Source: Notolepis coatsorum (Eukaryota > Chordata > Actinopteri > Aulopiformes > Paralepididae). From it: DNA of 64,000 bases. Below are positions 11,922-22,943 of this stretch, piece after piece. Positions within the stretch are counted from its first letter, which is position 1; each line of letters begins with the position of its first letter. The notes beneath the pieces were generated by a model. That model saw only the letters and a list, made by a program, of their open reading frames with translations. It was not told the DNA's origin and did not search any database. A program made the translations under genes and the position numbers. The stretch covers positions 76,298,703 to 76,362,702 of the forward strand of contig OZ020586.1 of assembly GCA_963971535.1 (NCBI GenBank), read 5' to 3'.

Positions 11922-13258
11922 TGTTACAAAGGATCAGATTAAACCGAATATATATATTTATTGATTGATATATATTGCATAGTATTTGTATATCGTTTGA
12001 TATCCCTTGTATATTCCTTGTACATATACACGGAATATCCCTTTAGCCTATTACAGACCATAATATTTCATTCTCCTATTGGACAGCGGTCCACAGGCGC
12101 CGGGGCCGTGCCTCCAGAGTCAGGTTCAAAGCCACCGTCAAGACATGTCTGTACATGCCCGGCCTTGCCCAGGGATACGAGACAGAAATGAGGTTGGCAC
12201 TAGATTGTTCGCCGTGCATATAAATATGGCGCAGGTGAATACAGAAGTAGAGTTACCCAATAAGTTGAAGCCTCACCCACGATACTCCGTGCGGTGAAGT
12301 ATGGCCTGTTTGGCCCCAAAATAGAGCATTGAGACCGCGTGCGAATTAATAACTGAATTGTCAGAGTTTGGCGCTATACCGTCGAGTGCGACATATTTCT
12401 ATTAAGTCAGTAATAGTCTATTTGTGTATAGTGTATCGTGCGGCTAAAGTTCTACAGTGACCAGCATCACCAACGCTTCCTCGTACCAGCTAGAGTGCTT
12501 ATCCAGGCTGGGCTGCTTTCATGGCGCTCTCACCCGAGGAGACCTAGACGAGAACCGTGTGGACATGTACACTGGATTAATCTACCCGACGACTACATAG
12601 CCCTTTGCGGCTGGATTATATTTGTTTTGGTCCTGTGATTTATGGAGCGGAGAATCGCCGACGCCTACACGTGTTGGATTTACCCTGTGAGGAGACCAGT
12701 CGAGTCTGCGCCTCAGAGAGCCTGAGGCCGGCTAGCTTTCTTCACTGTGGAGCTACAGTCTACGGAGAACAGCTGTATTTGTCTGTGGATCAAGAGACTA
12801 TTGCACCGTCTCCTGTACTTGGAGTCTCCTTAGTCATCGTTGACCAGACTCTCTACTACCGACAGATCCTCTACCCCTGCTGGCTTACAACCGGGGGGAC
12901 CCTTCCAGTATCTCCCGCTATATATTACTAGTGTACCATAGATATAATTCCCTAAGATTCAGGTTGTATAATTACCTCCTGCGTAACCAGAGAATGGACA
13001 TTCATTATTGATTTGCCTACGCACATTCCTTTGCCTTATAAGCGCATCCAAAGTAAAATACAGAGAAGTATATTATGTACCTTTTGCTGCAATAAATACT
13101 TGATTACACCTTTGTGTGGAACCGATTCATTGTGGGAAGTGTTCATCATATTTATATATCATGTACTGTATGGCCAGTAATTAAAGTACATAAAGCGGTA
13201 GTGGTTTAATGATACCATACTTATCAATACAGTCAGGGAATTGTACCCCTCAGTTACA
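11922..13258 (+). repeat. BEL 3' LTR
   Basis: Copy of 4242-5578 at a constant offset of 7680. A purine-rich GGAGGCGG stretch just upstream (11913-11920) is the likely polypurine tract. Confidence 0.95.
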
Positions 13259-13521
13259 CTAACGTTAGAGCAGTTTGCCCGACTCTAGCCTCTGTGTTTA
13301 CACAGGGTTGGGAGGGGCAGGAGGAGGTGCAGTGCACTGCATGTCTGTGTGCTTGAGACAGCGAGTGAGAACTCCGCTAACAATTGGATCATGTTTTTCG
13401 ATCGGTTTTCACATGACTATTTCGTTGCCCGCCACATGGTGGAAAGACCTCTCAGTCTCACTCGCCAAACGTAAAATCTGCCCGCCAATGGCGGGCTCTA
13501 ATTTCGTGCCCTGCATGTAAA

Positions 13522-13780
13522 GTATTAACACTTAGAGAATACATATGTAAAAGAGTTAACACTAATAAAAACATGTGAAAAGGGATAAGTCTTAAAAGGA
13601 CACATGTAAATTATTAACACTTAGAGAATACATATGTAAAAGAGTTAACACTAACAAAAACATGTGAAAAGGGATAAGCCTTAAAGGGACACAAGTAAAG
13701 TATTAACACTTAGAGAAAACATATGTAAAAGAGATGAACCTTTAAAGGAACATGAAAAGATAAACCTTTTAAAAACACAA
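13522..13780. repeat. Tandem units of about 85 bp inside LTR-like element
   Basis: Repeats of TATTAACACTTAGAGAAT, ATGTAAAAGAGTTAACACTA and GAAAAGGGATAAG(C/T)CTTAAA. Matching partial units occur on the left side at 3415-3520, before the hAT insertion. Confidence 0.85.
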
Positions 13781-13965
13781 GCTAAAACGCACCACACAAC
13801 ATGAACAGATAAAACACAGCACCATTAACAATATCCAGAAGACCTAGGACTAAAGGGATAAGGTCCAATATCTGGAGCTGCTGCGTTTGGCCACCAGAGG
13901 GCGGCAGAAAAGCACTGTTCACATTGTTCGGGCATGATCCCTGGCTGGGACCATGACACCTTCTG

Positions 13966-14025
13966 TGAATTGTCGCAGTGAAAGGGTTAACCGTTTGGTA
14001 GTGTGGCAGTGAAAGGGTTAACATC
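13966..14025. repeat. AAGGGTTAACC repeat, right part
   Basis: Two monomers (CGCAGTGAAAGGGTTAACC and GTGTGGCAGTGAAAGGGTTA) continuing the array interrupted at 2986. Confidence 0.85.
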
Positions 14026-14032
14026 AACATTA

Positions 14033-14158
<126 letters not shown>

Positions 14159-14287
14159 GTACCATATCATTATACCATAAACCCTACTTAACCCTCCTGT
14201 AAACGCTTGTAAATCGGTTACAACCGATAGGAGGGTAAGACAGGGTCTCATCCTAGAACTCATTTGATCGTGGAATATTTCACACCT

Positions 14288-14721
14288 GGCGGCTAGGTGG
14301 CGCAGTGGGCAAGGCGATCGCCACCAACGCAGGAGATGCTGGGTTGGAGCCCAGCTCTCTGCGTTGCTACCAGCTTGGCTGGTCGTTCATACTAATACAA
14401 TTGGCAGTGTTAGGGGTGGGAAGCTGGTGGGTGGGGATCGGACGTTGTGGACAGCGACTCCTACAGGTCGGTTGGTGCGCCTGTGCAGTAGAATCAGGAA
14501 GCGACGTCCCTCCCACGCAGACCCTCGCCGCTGAGAGATCGCGCTGTGCAGGTGAAAAGATGCGACGGATGCAAGGCTTCGTCCACATTGCAGCCGGCTT
14601 GTGGGAGGCATGGTCTAACAACGTTCGAGACAGGGGAGGGTAGAATTGGACAATACGAAATTGGGGAAGGGAGAAAAATAGAAAAATGGGGAGAAAAAGT
14701 AGATACAAAATATATATATAT
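14288..14721 (+). mobile_element. Long tRNA-derived SINE, copy 1
   Basis: Target duplication ATATTTCACACCT at 14275-14287 and 14722-14734. The head GGCGGCTAGGTGGCGCAGTG (box A-like) and GGTTGGAGCCC (box B-like) resemble a tRNA gene. A body of about 330 bp follows, then a tail AAAAAGTAGATACAAAATAT. Copies 2 and 3 are at 54988-55466 and 59125-59609. Confidence 0.9.
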
Positions 14722-14734
14722 ATATTTCACACCT

Positions 14735-15010
14735 AAAGTCAGCCTCTTAGGTAGAACGATACCACTCAACGTATATACTGCAAAACTATATTTAAAGTTA
14801 CTATCTAAATGTACGACTGTTCCCTCTGGACAAGAGATTGTGCACTGTCTGCAGGGCAACCTCCGTAGGTGACGGCACGTCCTGCTAGACCGGAGCGAGG
14901 GCCTTACTGCTGGTCGGCTGCACCATCCAGAAGGAATATTAATCAACTGGTCTAGTACAGTGTCATCCCTGGGGAACTGAACCTCACGGAACTGGGTCTG
15001 AGTGTGACCT
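14735..15010. other. No feature recognised
   Basis: Mixed-composition DNA after the SINE. No long frame with recognisable similarity and no repeat structure seen. Confidence 0.5.
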
Positions 15011-15269
15011 AAATGTCTCTTTATCGCTCGCTCTCTCTTTCTTTCTCCCACCTTTCACTTCCCCCTGACTCTCGCTCTCCCTTTCTCTCTCTCTCTCGCT
15101 CCATATCTCTTTCTCTATGTCTCTCTCGCTCTCTCCATATCTCACTTTCTCTCTCGCTCCATATCTCTTTCTCGCTCTCTCTCTCTCTCTTGCTCTCTCC
15201 ATATCTCACGTTCTCTCTCTTGCTCCTTATCTCTCTCTCTCACTCTCTCCTTGCCTGCCTCCCCCATCA

Positions 15270-15363
<94 letters not shown>

Positions 15364-15365
15364 CC
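15011..15365. repeat. CT-rich low-complexity tract with (CT)n
   Basis: Pyrimidine-rich DNA with degenerate CTCGCTCTCTCCATATCTC units, ending in a pure (CT)n run of about 85 bp (15274-15358). Confidence 0.95.
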
Positions 15366-15519
15366 CCCCTCTTTCAATCCATAATTCATGTGCCATGTGT
15401 GTGTTGGGTGGTGATTATTTTTAGCTAAGCAGGTTGAGTGGTTGTATACAGACAAGAGGAAGCGGCGGAAGCCACATGGCAGGTGGCATACAGTACAACA
15501 GACCTGCATGTAGGTGATG

Positions 15520-15678
15520 TGTGCGTGTGTATGTTGTGTGTGAATATATTGAGTGTGTATGCTGTGTGTGTATATTGTGTGTGTATGTGGGTGCATGTAT
15601 CTGGTGTTGAATGTCAGAGTGTGTGCTTGAGTGTGTGCTTGTGTAAGGTGTATTCTATGGCCATTGAGTGTGAGTGTG

Positions 15679-15733
<55 letters not shown>

Positions 15734-15775
15734 GGTGGGGGTGGGGGTGGGGGTGGGGGTGGGGGTGGGGCGGCA
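15520..15775. repeat. (GT)n and (GGGGGT)n tract
   Basis: Degenerate GTGTAT repeats from about 15520, pure (GT)n at about 15681-15730, then six GGGGGT units to 15769. The G-runs could form quadruplexes on the + strand. Confidence 0.93.
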
Positions 15776-15956
15776 GTAGCAGATGTCTGTCTGTTCCAGT
15801 TGACAGCAGATGACAGTGATAGTGACAGTGATAGTGAGTTCTGGTGAGCTTGCAGAGGTGTGGGAAGGCTTGTTCACAGTTCACACGCACAACTCTGTAC
15901 AAGAAGATCAAACATCCTACGAACATATCCAGGGTTTTGTCTAACAGGAGATTTCA

Positions 15957-16403
15957 GGTATGTGGATTAAAGAAATGGCTTCAAATATGTCAATGGAAAA
16001 GATGGTGTATATTGTTAGACGTAAACAAAACATTTTTGATAATGCCTGGGGACCATTTGTGTACTTCTTAAAGCATAATACGAATGTTGGGAACTTGCTT
16101 CAACAAGAACGGGATTAGGGGGAGTACTGTGGGACAACTCTTATCATTGTGTAAAAACGACAAGAAACACCCTTTACTTAATGTGTAAAACATTTTGGTT
16201 GTATTATTATTTATTTATGTTTATTTTTTATTTAAATCTGTATCCTTCCTATGTGAACCTGTTTTTGAAGTTAATTATTATTTTGTGGGGTGGGGTTAGG
16301 GGAGGGAGAACGGGGTGAAAATGTTTGCTGAATACTGCTCTGCTGATATACATGTTGTAATTTGCAAACTAAAACCCAATAAATATATTGTTAAAAAAAA
16401 AAA
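15957..16403 (+). mobile_element. L1-Tx1 LINE, 5'-truncated 3' end
   Basis: Flanked by an exact 13-bp duplication ACAGGAGATTTCA (15944-15956, 16404-16416) and ends in poly-A after CCCAATAAATATATTG. It carries the last 52 codons of ORF2 and the 3' UTR. This is the classic structure left by target-primed reverse transcription. Confidence 0.92.
15960..16118 (+). pseudogene. ORF2 C-terminus of L1-Tx1 LINE
   Basis: A 52-codon frame starts MWIKEMASNMSMEKMVY and includes FDNAWGPFVYFL, the conserved extreme C-terminus of fish L1/Tx1 ORF2 proteins. It is only the tail of a protein of more than 1000 residues; everything upstream was lost by 5' truncation. Confidence 0.75.
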
Positions 16404-16639
16404 ACAGGAGATTTCAACAGATGGGTCACGCCTACTCCCACTTCTGCCTCACAGTCCCACTGAAGGTATTTCTAAACGTGTGTCTCCCAGGTCAGAGAGA
16501 CTGCCTCACTACATCCACACTGGGGGATTATTGTATCGTAAACGAGAGGTATATAATTGCTGTTTATACTGCTATTTTATGCTATTTCTGATGATTTTGT
16601 TGTATTGTTATTGTCTGCATTGCTCGTACCCTTTTTCTT

Positions 16640-16772
16640 ATGTTCTGCATTGCTTTTATTCTGTCTGTTTTATGCTCGTTTTATGTCTATTATACTGTAC
16701 TTTCTCCTGCGAAGCACGTTGGGCTGCAATTCTTGTATGAAAGGTGCTATACAAATAAAGTTTATTATTATG
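16640..16772 (+). repeat. LINE/SINE-type 3' tail
   Basis: GAAAGGTGCTATACAAATAA followed by AGTTTATTATTAT is a frequent 3' terminus in fish retroposons. A similar inverted tail is at 61960-62000. Confidence 0.6.
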
Positions 16773-17185
16773 CTCCAGATTGACCCAATGCTGAGCAAAG
16801 GAAAATATCTAAATGTTTCAATATTTTAATGTAAAGTAATGATTTTTGTATGGAGGGAACACAGCCCGATGACATCATCGCAGGCTGAACTTCATTGATA
16901 GGCAGGCTGTGGGCAGATATCTCTTATATATATTATATATACTGTATATATGTATTTTCATATCGTGAAACGGCCCTGTCCCACAGTTCAACTCCTCTTG
17001 CCAACTGATCTCCTGTCAGTTATCACTGGTCGCTTCACGTGTAGATCTATGTAGATAGGATATATGTCATAGCATGCAGCCAGTCAGTTGAGCCCCTTTG
17101 ACCCTTACACATGTGACCTTTGACCCCTACACGCATGATATTGTCAAATATCCTGTCGAACATTGACAAAAATTTGGGATACAAC

Positions 17186-18144
17186 TAGAGCTGCCGCGAT
17201 TACCGCATTACCGCAGTATCGCTGTTACATCACGGCCACCGCAGAGTCGGCTGAATACCGCATCACCGCTGTTTTTTATAATAATAATAATGTTGTACCC
17301 TCCTCTCGTTGGGCTTGCGGCTCTGCAGATATACCCTACTCCTCTATCGATGTTCCAAGCGACCCTATTGGGTACCAGAAAAGTCACGTGAAACATTGCA
17401 GACCACTGATTGGTCAGAAGAGAGACGCGTCACACGTTGGGAGCGTCCTGCAGTTTTTTACATCCTGAATGTCAGCCATTGATCAGAGCTCATCACAATA
17501 CGGCTAATAACGTTAGCTTTAGCTCCCCGCCGGAGTGGACTACCATCGCTCCTCAGGAGTACTAAACGAGACATAATGATTTTACTGTCTGCAACGAATG
17601 TTATAATAAAAGCCCTTCGTTCTATACACTTGTCTGATTGAAAACTTTATTAACAGACCGCAGAATGGGACAACTCAGCACGCTCTGAGCAAAGAAAGGA
17701 ACTGAGATGGTCCGGTAAATACGCTGATGTTATTGAACGTATAACTATATAATGGTAATGCCACAAAACGAATGCCTTTATTATAAAGTAGTAACTTTAT
17801 AGTAATAATAATAAGAAAGGGTCGGGGGGTAACCACCCCTGCCCGCGACACCGAGTGAACGGCGCACGACCAGAGGGGAAACTTCGAATCCGTGTTTCAC
17901 TTTCAATAACTAATGCGTGCTTGCCGAATCCCAAACAATATTCATGCTGCAAAGTCATCCTCTAAAGATCGACATTTAGACTAGAGGCAGGCTATATGCT
18001 ATAAAAAGTAGACTACTACTACTAAAAAAAAAATACATTCAAACTTATTTTTTTTTTGTGTGTGCGTGCGGTAATAACCGCGGCGGTAGGAAATATTTTG
18101 CAAATCCGTGCGGTAAGGAAAACATCAATACCGCGGCAGCTCTA
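17186..18144. mobile_element. hAT-type element with TAGAGCTGCCGCG ends
   Basis: The inverted termini are TAGAGCTGCCGCGATTACCG and its near-complement (CGGTATTACCGCGGCAGCTCTA-like right end). The exact 8-bp target duplication GATACAAC lies at 17178-17185 and 18145-18152. Several CCGC/GCGG motifs lie subterminally. A short inverted LINE B-like tail is inside at about 17635-17690. No transposase frame. Confidence 0.92.
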
Positions 18145-18559
18145 GATACAACTTCCATTTTGCATTGTGGCCATAGATTTCCATATTGTACTTCGGGCAA
18201 TAGCACTCCTGTGCAGTTTTGGGAATCTGCAATAGGTAAGCACCACCTACACCACCAGGTATTGATAATGCATTGTAATGCCAGTCCGGTGATGTTCCTT
18301 TACGTAAGACGGGTGTCGATGCAAATATAGGTGCAATTCATTGTTTGCGTAGCAGGGGGTAACCTGACCTACAGGATGTTGCAAGGTGGTATAACTCTCC
18401 CATTGGATGACTCTCTATCTCAGTCGGAATCATCTTCTCTTGAAATGAAAAAAAAAGAAAACTGTCCTCTACTGTCATGCACTCTTCCTAATATACTAAC
18501 ATACACTCGACACTGTAGCACTCAAGTTTGATGAACATTGTTACTCAGCTGATAGAGTT

Positions 18560-18655
18560 GTGCCCTTCCCGCTGACTTGTCATACAACACTTGTAAGTCG
18601 CTTTGGATAAAAGAATCAGCTGAATGACTAAATGTAAATGTAAATATTTTCCTCT
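18560..18655 (+). repeat. SINE/L2-type 3' tail
   Basis: TTGTAAGTCGCTTTGGATAA followed by AAGAATCAGCTGAATGACTA and AATGTAAATGTAAAT. Same family as 1900-2030. Confidence 0.75.
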
Positions 18656-18871
18656 TCTGCTGCACAGTTTTACTATAGACCACTGCAACACTTCCGGTAT
18701 TCTGAAATCATGGGAGAGAGAGCAGGGGGAGAAAATGAATGAATATGGATGAGAGCCTTGACATTAAGTGGTTGTAGCTACAGCTGTGGGGGTGCGGGAG
18801 ACATGACCCAATAGATTTTTATACACCAGAGTCTCCTGAACACGGAGAGACCAATCCCAAGTCTACAGAGA

Positions 18872-19110
18872 GTGGTGCGCTCAGCTGATCGTACTACGGG
18901 TATTGCACTACCACCCCTGCAGGTCTTATATAACAAGAGGTGCAAATCCAGAGCCTGCAGAATAATGAAAGACCCTCACCACCCCAACAACAGCCTGTTC
19001 AAGCTGCTGCGGTCAGGCAAACGCCTGCGAACACCAGCAACTAGGACAGAGAGACTTCGGCTCAGCTTCTTCCCCCAGGCCATCAGAGTCTTGAACACTG
19101 AACGCTCCAC
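18872..19110 (+). pseudogene. Rex1-like RT C-terminal fragment
   Basis: The frame includes HPNNSLFKLLRSGKRLRT-like and RLRLSFFPQAIRVLN sequence, characteristic of the C-terminal end of Rex1/Babar-type ORF2. There is no RT catalytic region, since this is only the tail. The frame runs on into CA-rich UTR. Confidence 0.75.
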
Positions 19111-19332
19111 ACACAAGCACACACACAACACACACACTGTATACGCAGGGTCAATGACGTGACGCCTATTTTTTCTGTCCCACTGAATTTCTTACCTTAA
19201 AAAAAACATTAAAATTCATAAAAAGATTACATGTATCTCTAATACCTTCCCCATATACAGAGCCACTATAAGTCCTCCAAACATTTGAGTTATTGGTAAT
19301 TTTTCTGCTATCTGAAGTGTCAAATGTCCATG

Positions 19333-19916
19333 TGGGGCGACCGTCCAGCATTGACTTCTATTTGGACAACCGGATTAAAATCACTTTAAATCTATTTAAA
19401 TATTTCCCTTGCCCTATTTGGCATAATTTCAAACATGTTTTGCATTCATTGACAAAATTATGAAGCATTTGCACATATACTTCCATCATAATATACAAAC
19501 GAATGTTGTCCGCATATGTTAATTTTATGAAATATCATCTGGGGCGACCATCAAGAAAACACAATTGTGGGACTTTTATTTTGAAACCACCTCAAGGACA
19601 GGATGTTGCATCAGCCAGTCACATGTGAGGGACCCAGAGAAACAACTAGCAGGTTAGTAAGTCTCTTTCATATTGGCAAATAAATCTCTTTTTTAACTGC
19701 TGTAATGTAATTGCCACTTTTGGATGTCTTGTGGGACGACCGCCCCAAAACTGTGAATAATACGTTTTATCTGAAAATCTATATTTTGATGATGAATTTG
19801 ATAGTGACATGTGGTAAGAGCTAGCTAGTTTGGTTTCTGTAGCTAATGGTTAGCCTGTAATATTTGACTGACATTAAAAACATCATCTGGGCGACCGAGT
19901 ATCATGTGGGGCGACC
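19333..19916 (+). repeat. GGGGCGACC subterminal motif cluster, left
   Basis: Copies at 19333, 19541, 19733 (GGGACGACC), 19889 (GGGCGACC) and 19908, each preceded by a CAT(C/G)T-like context. They are likely transposase-binding repeats. Confidence 0.75.
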
Positions 19917-20210
19917 ACTGCTGAGTGTTTTAGATGATAGATATATGTCCTGTATTTGTAGTTTCTGTATATTTATATTTTATTCATGTTTTATATACAT
20001 AAAGTTCTTTGTTTTAGCATAACTCTTTGTATACTTTAACATATATTTTTCAACATTTCTGTCATTTTTCATTCCTATTTAGGAATTAACGTTTCTTTTT
20101 GAGTATTGTACCATCTTATGAGAACATTTTTAAAACGGTATAGCATGACATTCCATTTAGGTAATTGTACATGTATTAGTCATGTTTAACTAGTTTAACC
20201 TATTTTCTAG

Positions 20211-20670
20211 ATGGCACAAACAAGCAAACAGAAGACTGCTCACTACAGACAGCGGGTCAATGTAGACTATCTTGCCAGGAAAAGAGAGAGGTAAAAAAAA
20301 ACTATAGGTAACATGCAGTATATCTTTCTCTGGTGTATTTCAAACTGTCATGTTAGTAGGATTAGGAATGATCTTTTCTGTAATATCTTGAACTTAAGTT
20401 TGTATGTAATTTAGCCCACCAGAATTAGTATCACATTATACACTATTGTTTCAGCGAGAAGAAAACAACAGGGCAAGATTCCATGTGAAGTCAGATGAGC
20501 TATCGGAGAGGGAGAAGGCTGCATCCAGAGGTTACAGGGAGAAGGAAAAAGATGGAAAAGGCGATGCTGGACCTGACACCACCATCCATGGAGAACACTC
20601 CACCAGTTCTGGCTGGTGTAGAAGTAGAGAAGAGCAGCAGGGCAAGCTGTGGTGGATCCCCTACCTCTAA
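20211..20670 (+). CDS. Two-exon basic protein of the 5.15-kb transposon (probably truncated)
   Basis: Exon 1 is 20211-20291 (27 codons from ATG, donor GTAAAA) and exon 2 is 20455-20670 (acceptor TTGTTTCAG, stop at 20668-20670). Joined in phase, they give about 98 residues. The charged stretch has HYRQRVNVDYLARKKRE followed by ENNRAR and LSEREKAASRGYREKEK. This resembles the basic N-terminal YLxKxRER...LSEREKRxxRRxWR segment of a large, poorly characterised group of transposon-linked fish and cnidarian proteins (recollection, not searched). No catalytic domain follows, so it is likely the N-terminal remnant of a longer transposase-associated protein. The splice sites are inferred only from sequence. 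Confidence 0.5.
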
Positions 20671-21002
20671 ATGAGGATTTGAATCACTAACATTTACTTT
20701 GATTCTACAGTAGGTTTAACATCCCTTGAAACCATAGGTTATATATCCAGCTCATGATCAACAGTGACATATTTCAACAATAAATGTTCAGTGGATTGCA
20801 CTGTGCAACATCTCCATTATAATCTGATCAAAGTTTGTTTCGGGTTTGATATATCTTTGGGGAATGTTGACTGTAGGAGCCAAAGCTATTATTGTATTGT
20901 ATGAATGTTTATGTTTATTTTTATAACCTTACATTGAAAGTTGAAACGGCATTAGGAATATTGATTGGATTTAGATAAAGTCATTGAACCGGCTTATTTG
21001 TC

Positions 21003-21590
21003 ATAATAGAACATTCTAGAACATTTGTGATGTCACAGTATGATGTCATGACCGAACGTTCTAGAACATTTGTGATGTCACAGTATGATGTCATGATCGA
21101 ACGTTCTGGAACATTTGTGATGTCACAGTATGATGTCATGACTAGGGATGGGTACCTTTCACATTTGAACCGATACCGGTACCGGTACCTGTGAATCGAT
21201 ACCGGTACCCAACGGTACCTTTTTTCGGTACTTTAGTCTCAAGAAATTTAATTTACCTACCTCAGTCGTAAAAAAAAATCCAAACTTCAAATAACTACAA
21301 TTTCTACAGTTTTCGGCTTGTCATTGCTCCGACTGCTTTGTTGTTGAATCAAGTCAAATCCTAGGTAAGCATATATTGTGCGTGTGAACGTTGACATGAA
21401 AAGAAAACTATTCGATACTCGGTAGTACCGACGTGTTTCGGTTCGGTACCTCAAAAGTACCGAATTCGGTACCCATCCCTAGTCATGACCGAACATTCTA
21501 GAACATTTCTGATGTCACAGTATGATGTCATGATCGAACGTTCTGGAACATTCATGATGTCACTGTATGATGTCATAACCGAACGTTAAT
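21003..21590 (+). repeat. 45-bp tandem repeat, split by a MITE
   Basis: Units GAACGTTCTAGAACATTTGT followed by GATGTCACAGTATGATGTCA. About three copies lie before 21142 and two to three after 21482. The MITE at 21143-21481 inserted at the GTCATGAC present in every unit. Confidence 0.9.
21143..21481. mobile_element. hAT MITE with TAGGGATGGGTACC ends
   Basis: Inverted termini TAGGGATGGGTACC and GGTACCCATCCCTA. The exact 8-bp target duplication GTCATGAC lies at 21135-21142 and 21482-21489. It is dense in GGTACCG/CGGTACC motifs and non-coding. Confidence 0.95.
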
Positions 21591-21737
21591 AATTTAACTA
21601 AATGTAAAAAATATCAGTGTTTTGTTTTTTGGTGTGCTTCTTATTCTAGGTGTTCAGGTTGCCTGATTTGTTAAAACATGCACATGTACCTCAATTTGAA
21701 ATGCCTGCAGTTTACCATGAGATAATATAAAAGGAAC

Positions 21738-22943
21738 TAGGGATTGCACCAATCCGATACTCAGTCTCGGTATTGGTCCGATACTGGCCAAATTCACAGG
21801 ATTGGATATCGGCCGATCCGATACAGGCCGTAAAGCATGCCATCACGTGAACAGTAGTAGCGTGACAACAACGTTAGCATTAGCTAAACGTAAGTCAACT
21901 TGTTAGCAGCGCGCCGCGATCATGTCAGCTGTGTGGAGTTATTTTAAGCTCGAAGAAGAAAAAGGCAAAACAGCCGGTGGTGTTATGCTAATGTGTGTGC
22001 ATTAATACGACACAGAGTAACAGGCCACCGTACTGGGGTCACAGACAGGTACGCAGGGCAGAGTAGACTAAGAGCGGATAATAACGGACCTGTATGGTGG
22101 AGCTAACAGAATGAAGACACGCACAAACAAATACAGAGGGTATACTTGTGGAATAACACGACACAGCCAAGTGTAATATCTGCAACGCAAGTATTTCTAG
22201 GGGTGGCAGCAACACTGGAAACTTCAACACCACACAACACTTGCAGTTGCAGATTAATCATGGAAAGGGAGTATGCAGAGTTCAGTGCAACAAATGCCAA
22301 GAGGAAAAGTTTTGTCGCAGCAGCTAACATAGCTGGAAACCATTCAGAAGCGAGAGAAACTCTGCAGACAGTAACAAAGCAAAGCTGAAGAAAACCGAGA
22401 AAATAACCACATTTATTGTGCTGGACGACCAGCCCCTTTCTGTTGTTGAAAATGTAGGTTTCCATGCCTTAGCCTCACTTCATGTTGCCAAACCGTCATT
22501 ATCTCTGACACGGCTATCTCAAATAAGTACAATGTTGTGTTTCTTTTTCAAATGTAGCCAAGAGTAAAGACCCTAACCCTATCAAAACAGCAGTCAAAGT
22601 GTATATTTTCAGCACTATGTTTGTTGGAAACTCTCCACGCATTGTACCGGTAAACAGACGTTTTAGACGTGAGGACAGGAAGCCGTCATGAAATCGCTGT
22701 AGTCTTATTAACGTATTAACTAAATAATTTGAACAAAATAAAAAGCAGCAGCACTATTGCATAACTGAGTCATGTGTGGTATGTATTTCTTCCTTTAGGG
22801 GAGTTTTTGATGTTTTATAGGTGGCTAGGTTAAACACAGGTTTTTGTTTTTTAAGGGAGTATCGGATGGGTATCGGTATTGGCAGATACTCAAGGCTGTG
22901 ATATCAGTATCGGACATGAATAAGTGGTATCGTGCCATCCCTA
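21738..22943 (+). mobile_element. hAT element with TAGGGATTGCACC ends and transposase remnant
   Basis: The left end TAGGGATTGCACCAATCCGA pairs with the right end GGTATCGTGCCATCCCTA. The target duplication AAAGGAAC is exact (21730-21737 and 22944-22951). TCGGTAT/CGGCCGAT motifs fill the subterminal DNA. It contains a decayed start of a BED-finger hAT transposase. Confidence 0.93.
21921..22388 (+). pseudogene. hAT transposase N-terminus with BED zinc finger, decayed
   Basis: At 21921 an ATG opens MSAVWSYFKLEEEKGKTA, the typical start of ZBED-type hAT transposases. After about 170 bp of unrelated DNA bounded by ACGACACAG at both ends, the frame resumes as KCNICNASISRGG and FNTTQHL, the C-x2-C and H of the BED finger. 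It ends at a TGA near 22386. The catalytic region is absent. The spacer may be an intron or a small insertion. Confidence 0.65.

Larger units (their letters stand above)
4242..13258 (+). mobile_element. BEL/Pao LTR retrotransposon (9.0 kb)
   Basis: Two 1337-bp LTRs (4242-5578 and 11922-13258) flank a gag-pol region. The 5-bp target duplication CTAAC is exact (4237-4241 and 13259-13263). The pol order is protease, RT, RNase H, integrase, as in BEL/Pao. Four LTR mismatches by eye imply a recent insertion. The gag-pol frame is nevertheless broken by an in-frame TGA at 9652-9654 and a frameshift near 10660, so this copy cannot make a full polyprotein. Confidence 0.95.
3525..13513. mobile_element. 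hAT-type non-autonomous element, split by BEL insertion
   Basis: The left end CAGGGCACGAAATTAACTTT matches the complement of the right end (CAGGGCACGAAATTAGAGCC). The 8-bp target duplication CATGTAAA is exact (3517-3524 and 13514-13521). Its own DNA is 3525-4236 plus 13264-13513, about 960 bp, with no transposase frame. Near-duplicate 60-bp blocks lie at 3770-3890 and four GTGAGCTAAC units at 4028-4065. Confidence 0.9.
2987..13958 (-). mobile_element. LTR-like element (probable solo LTR), split by later insertions
   Basis: The ends on the + strand are TGAGGGTTTCGGTC and GGGACCATGACA, so it begins TG and ends CA. The flanking CCTTCTG is duplicated (2980-2986, 13959-13965). Without the nested elements it is about 985 bp (2987-3524 plus 13514-13958) and contains tandem units with ACATGTAAA and AAAAGGGATAAGCC. 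Minus orientation is inferred from the TGTCATGGTC start, which resembles Gypsy LTR starts. There is no coding region. It could instead be another short non-autonomous element. Confidence 0.6.

Noticed and set aside
14288-14370. tRNA gene
   Set aside because: Head of a long SINE with target duplications.
15013-15926. Ser/Leu- and His/Thr-rich reading frames
   Set aside because: Products of (CT)n and (GT)n tracts on both strands; no codon structure or similarity.
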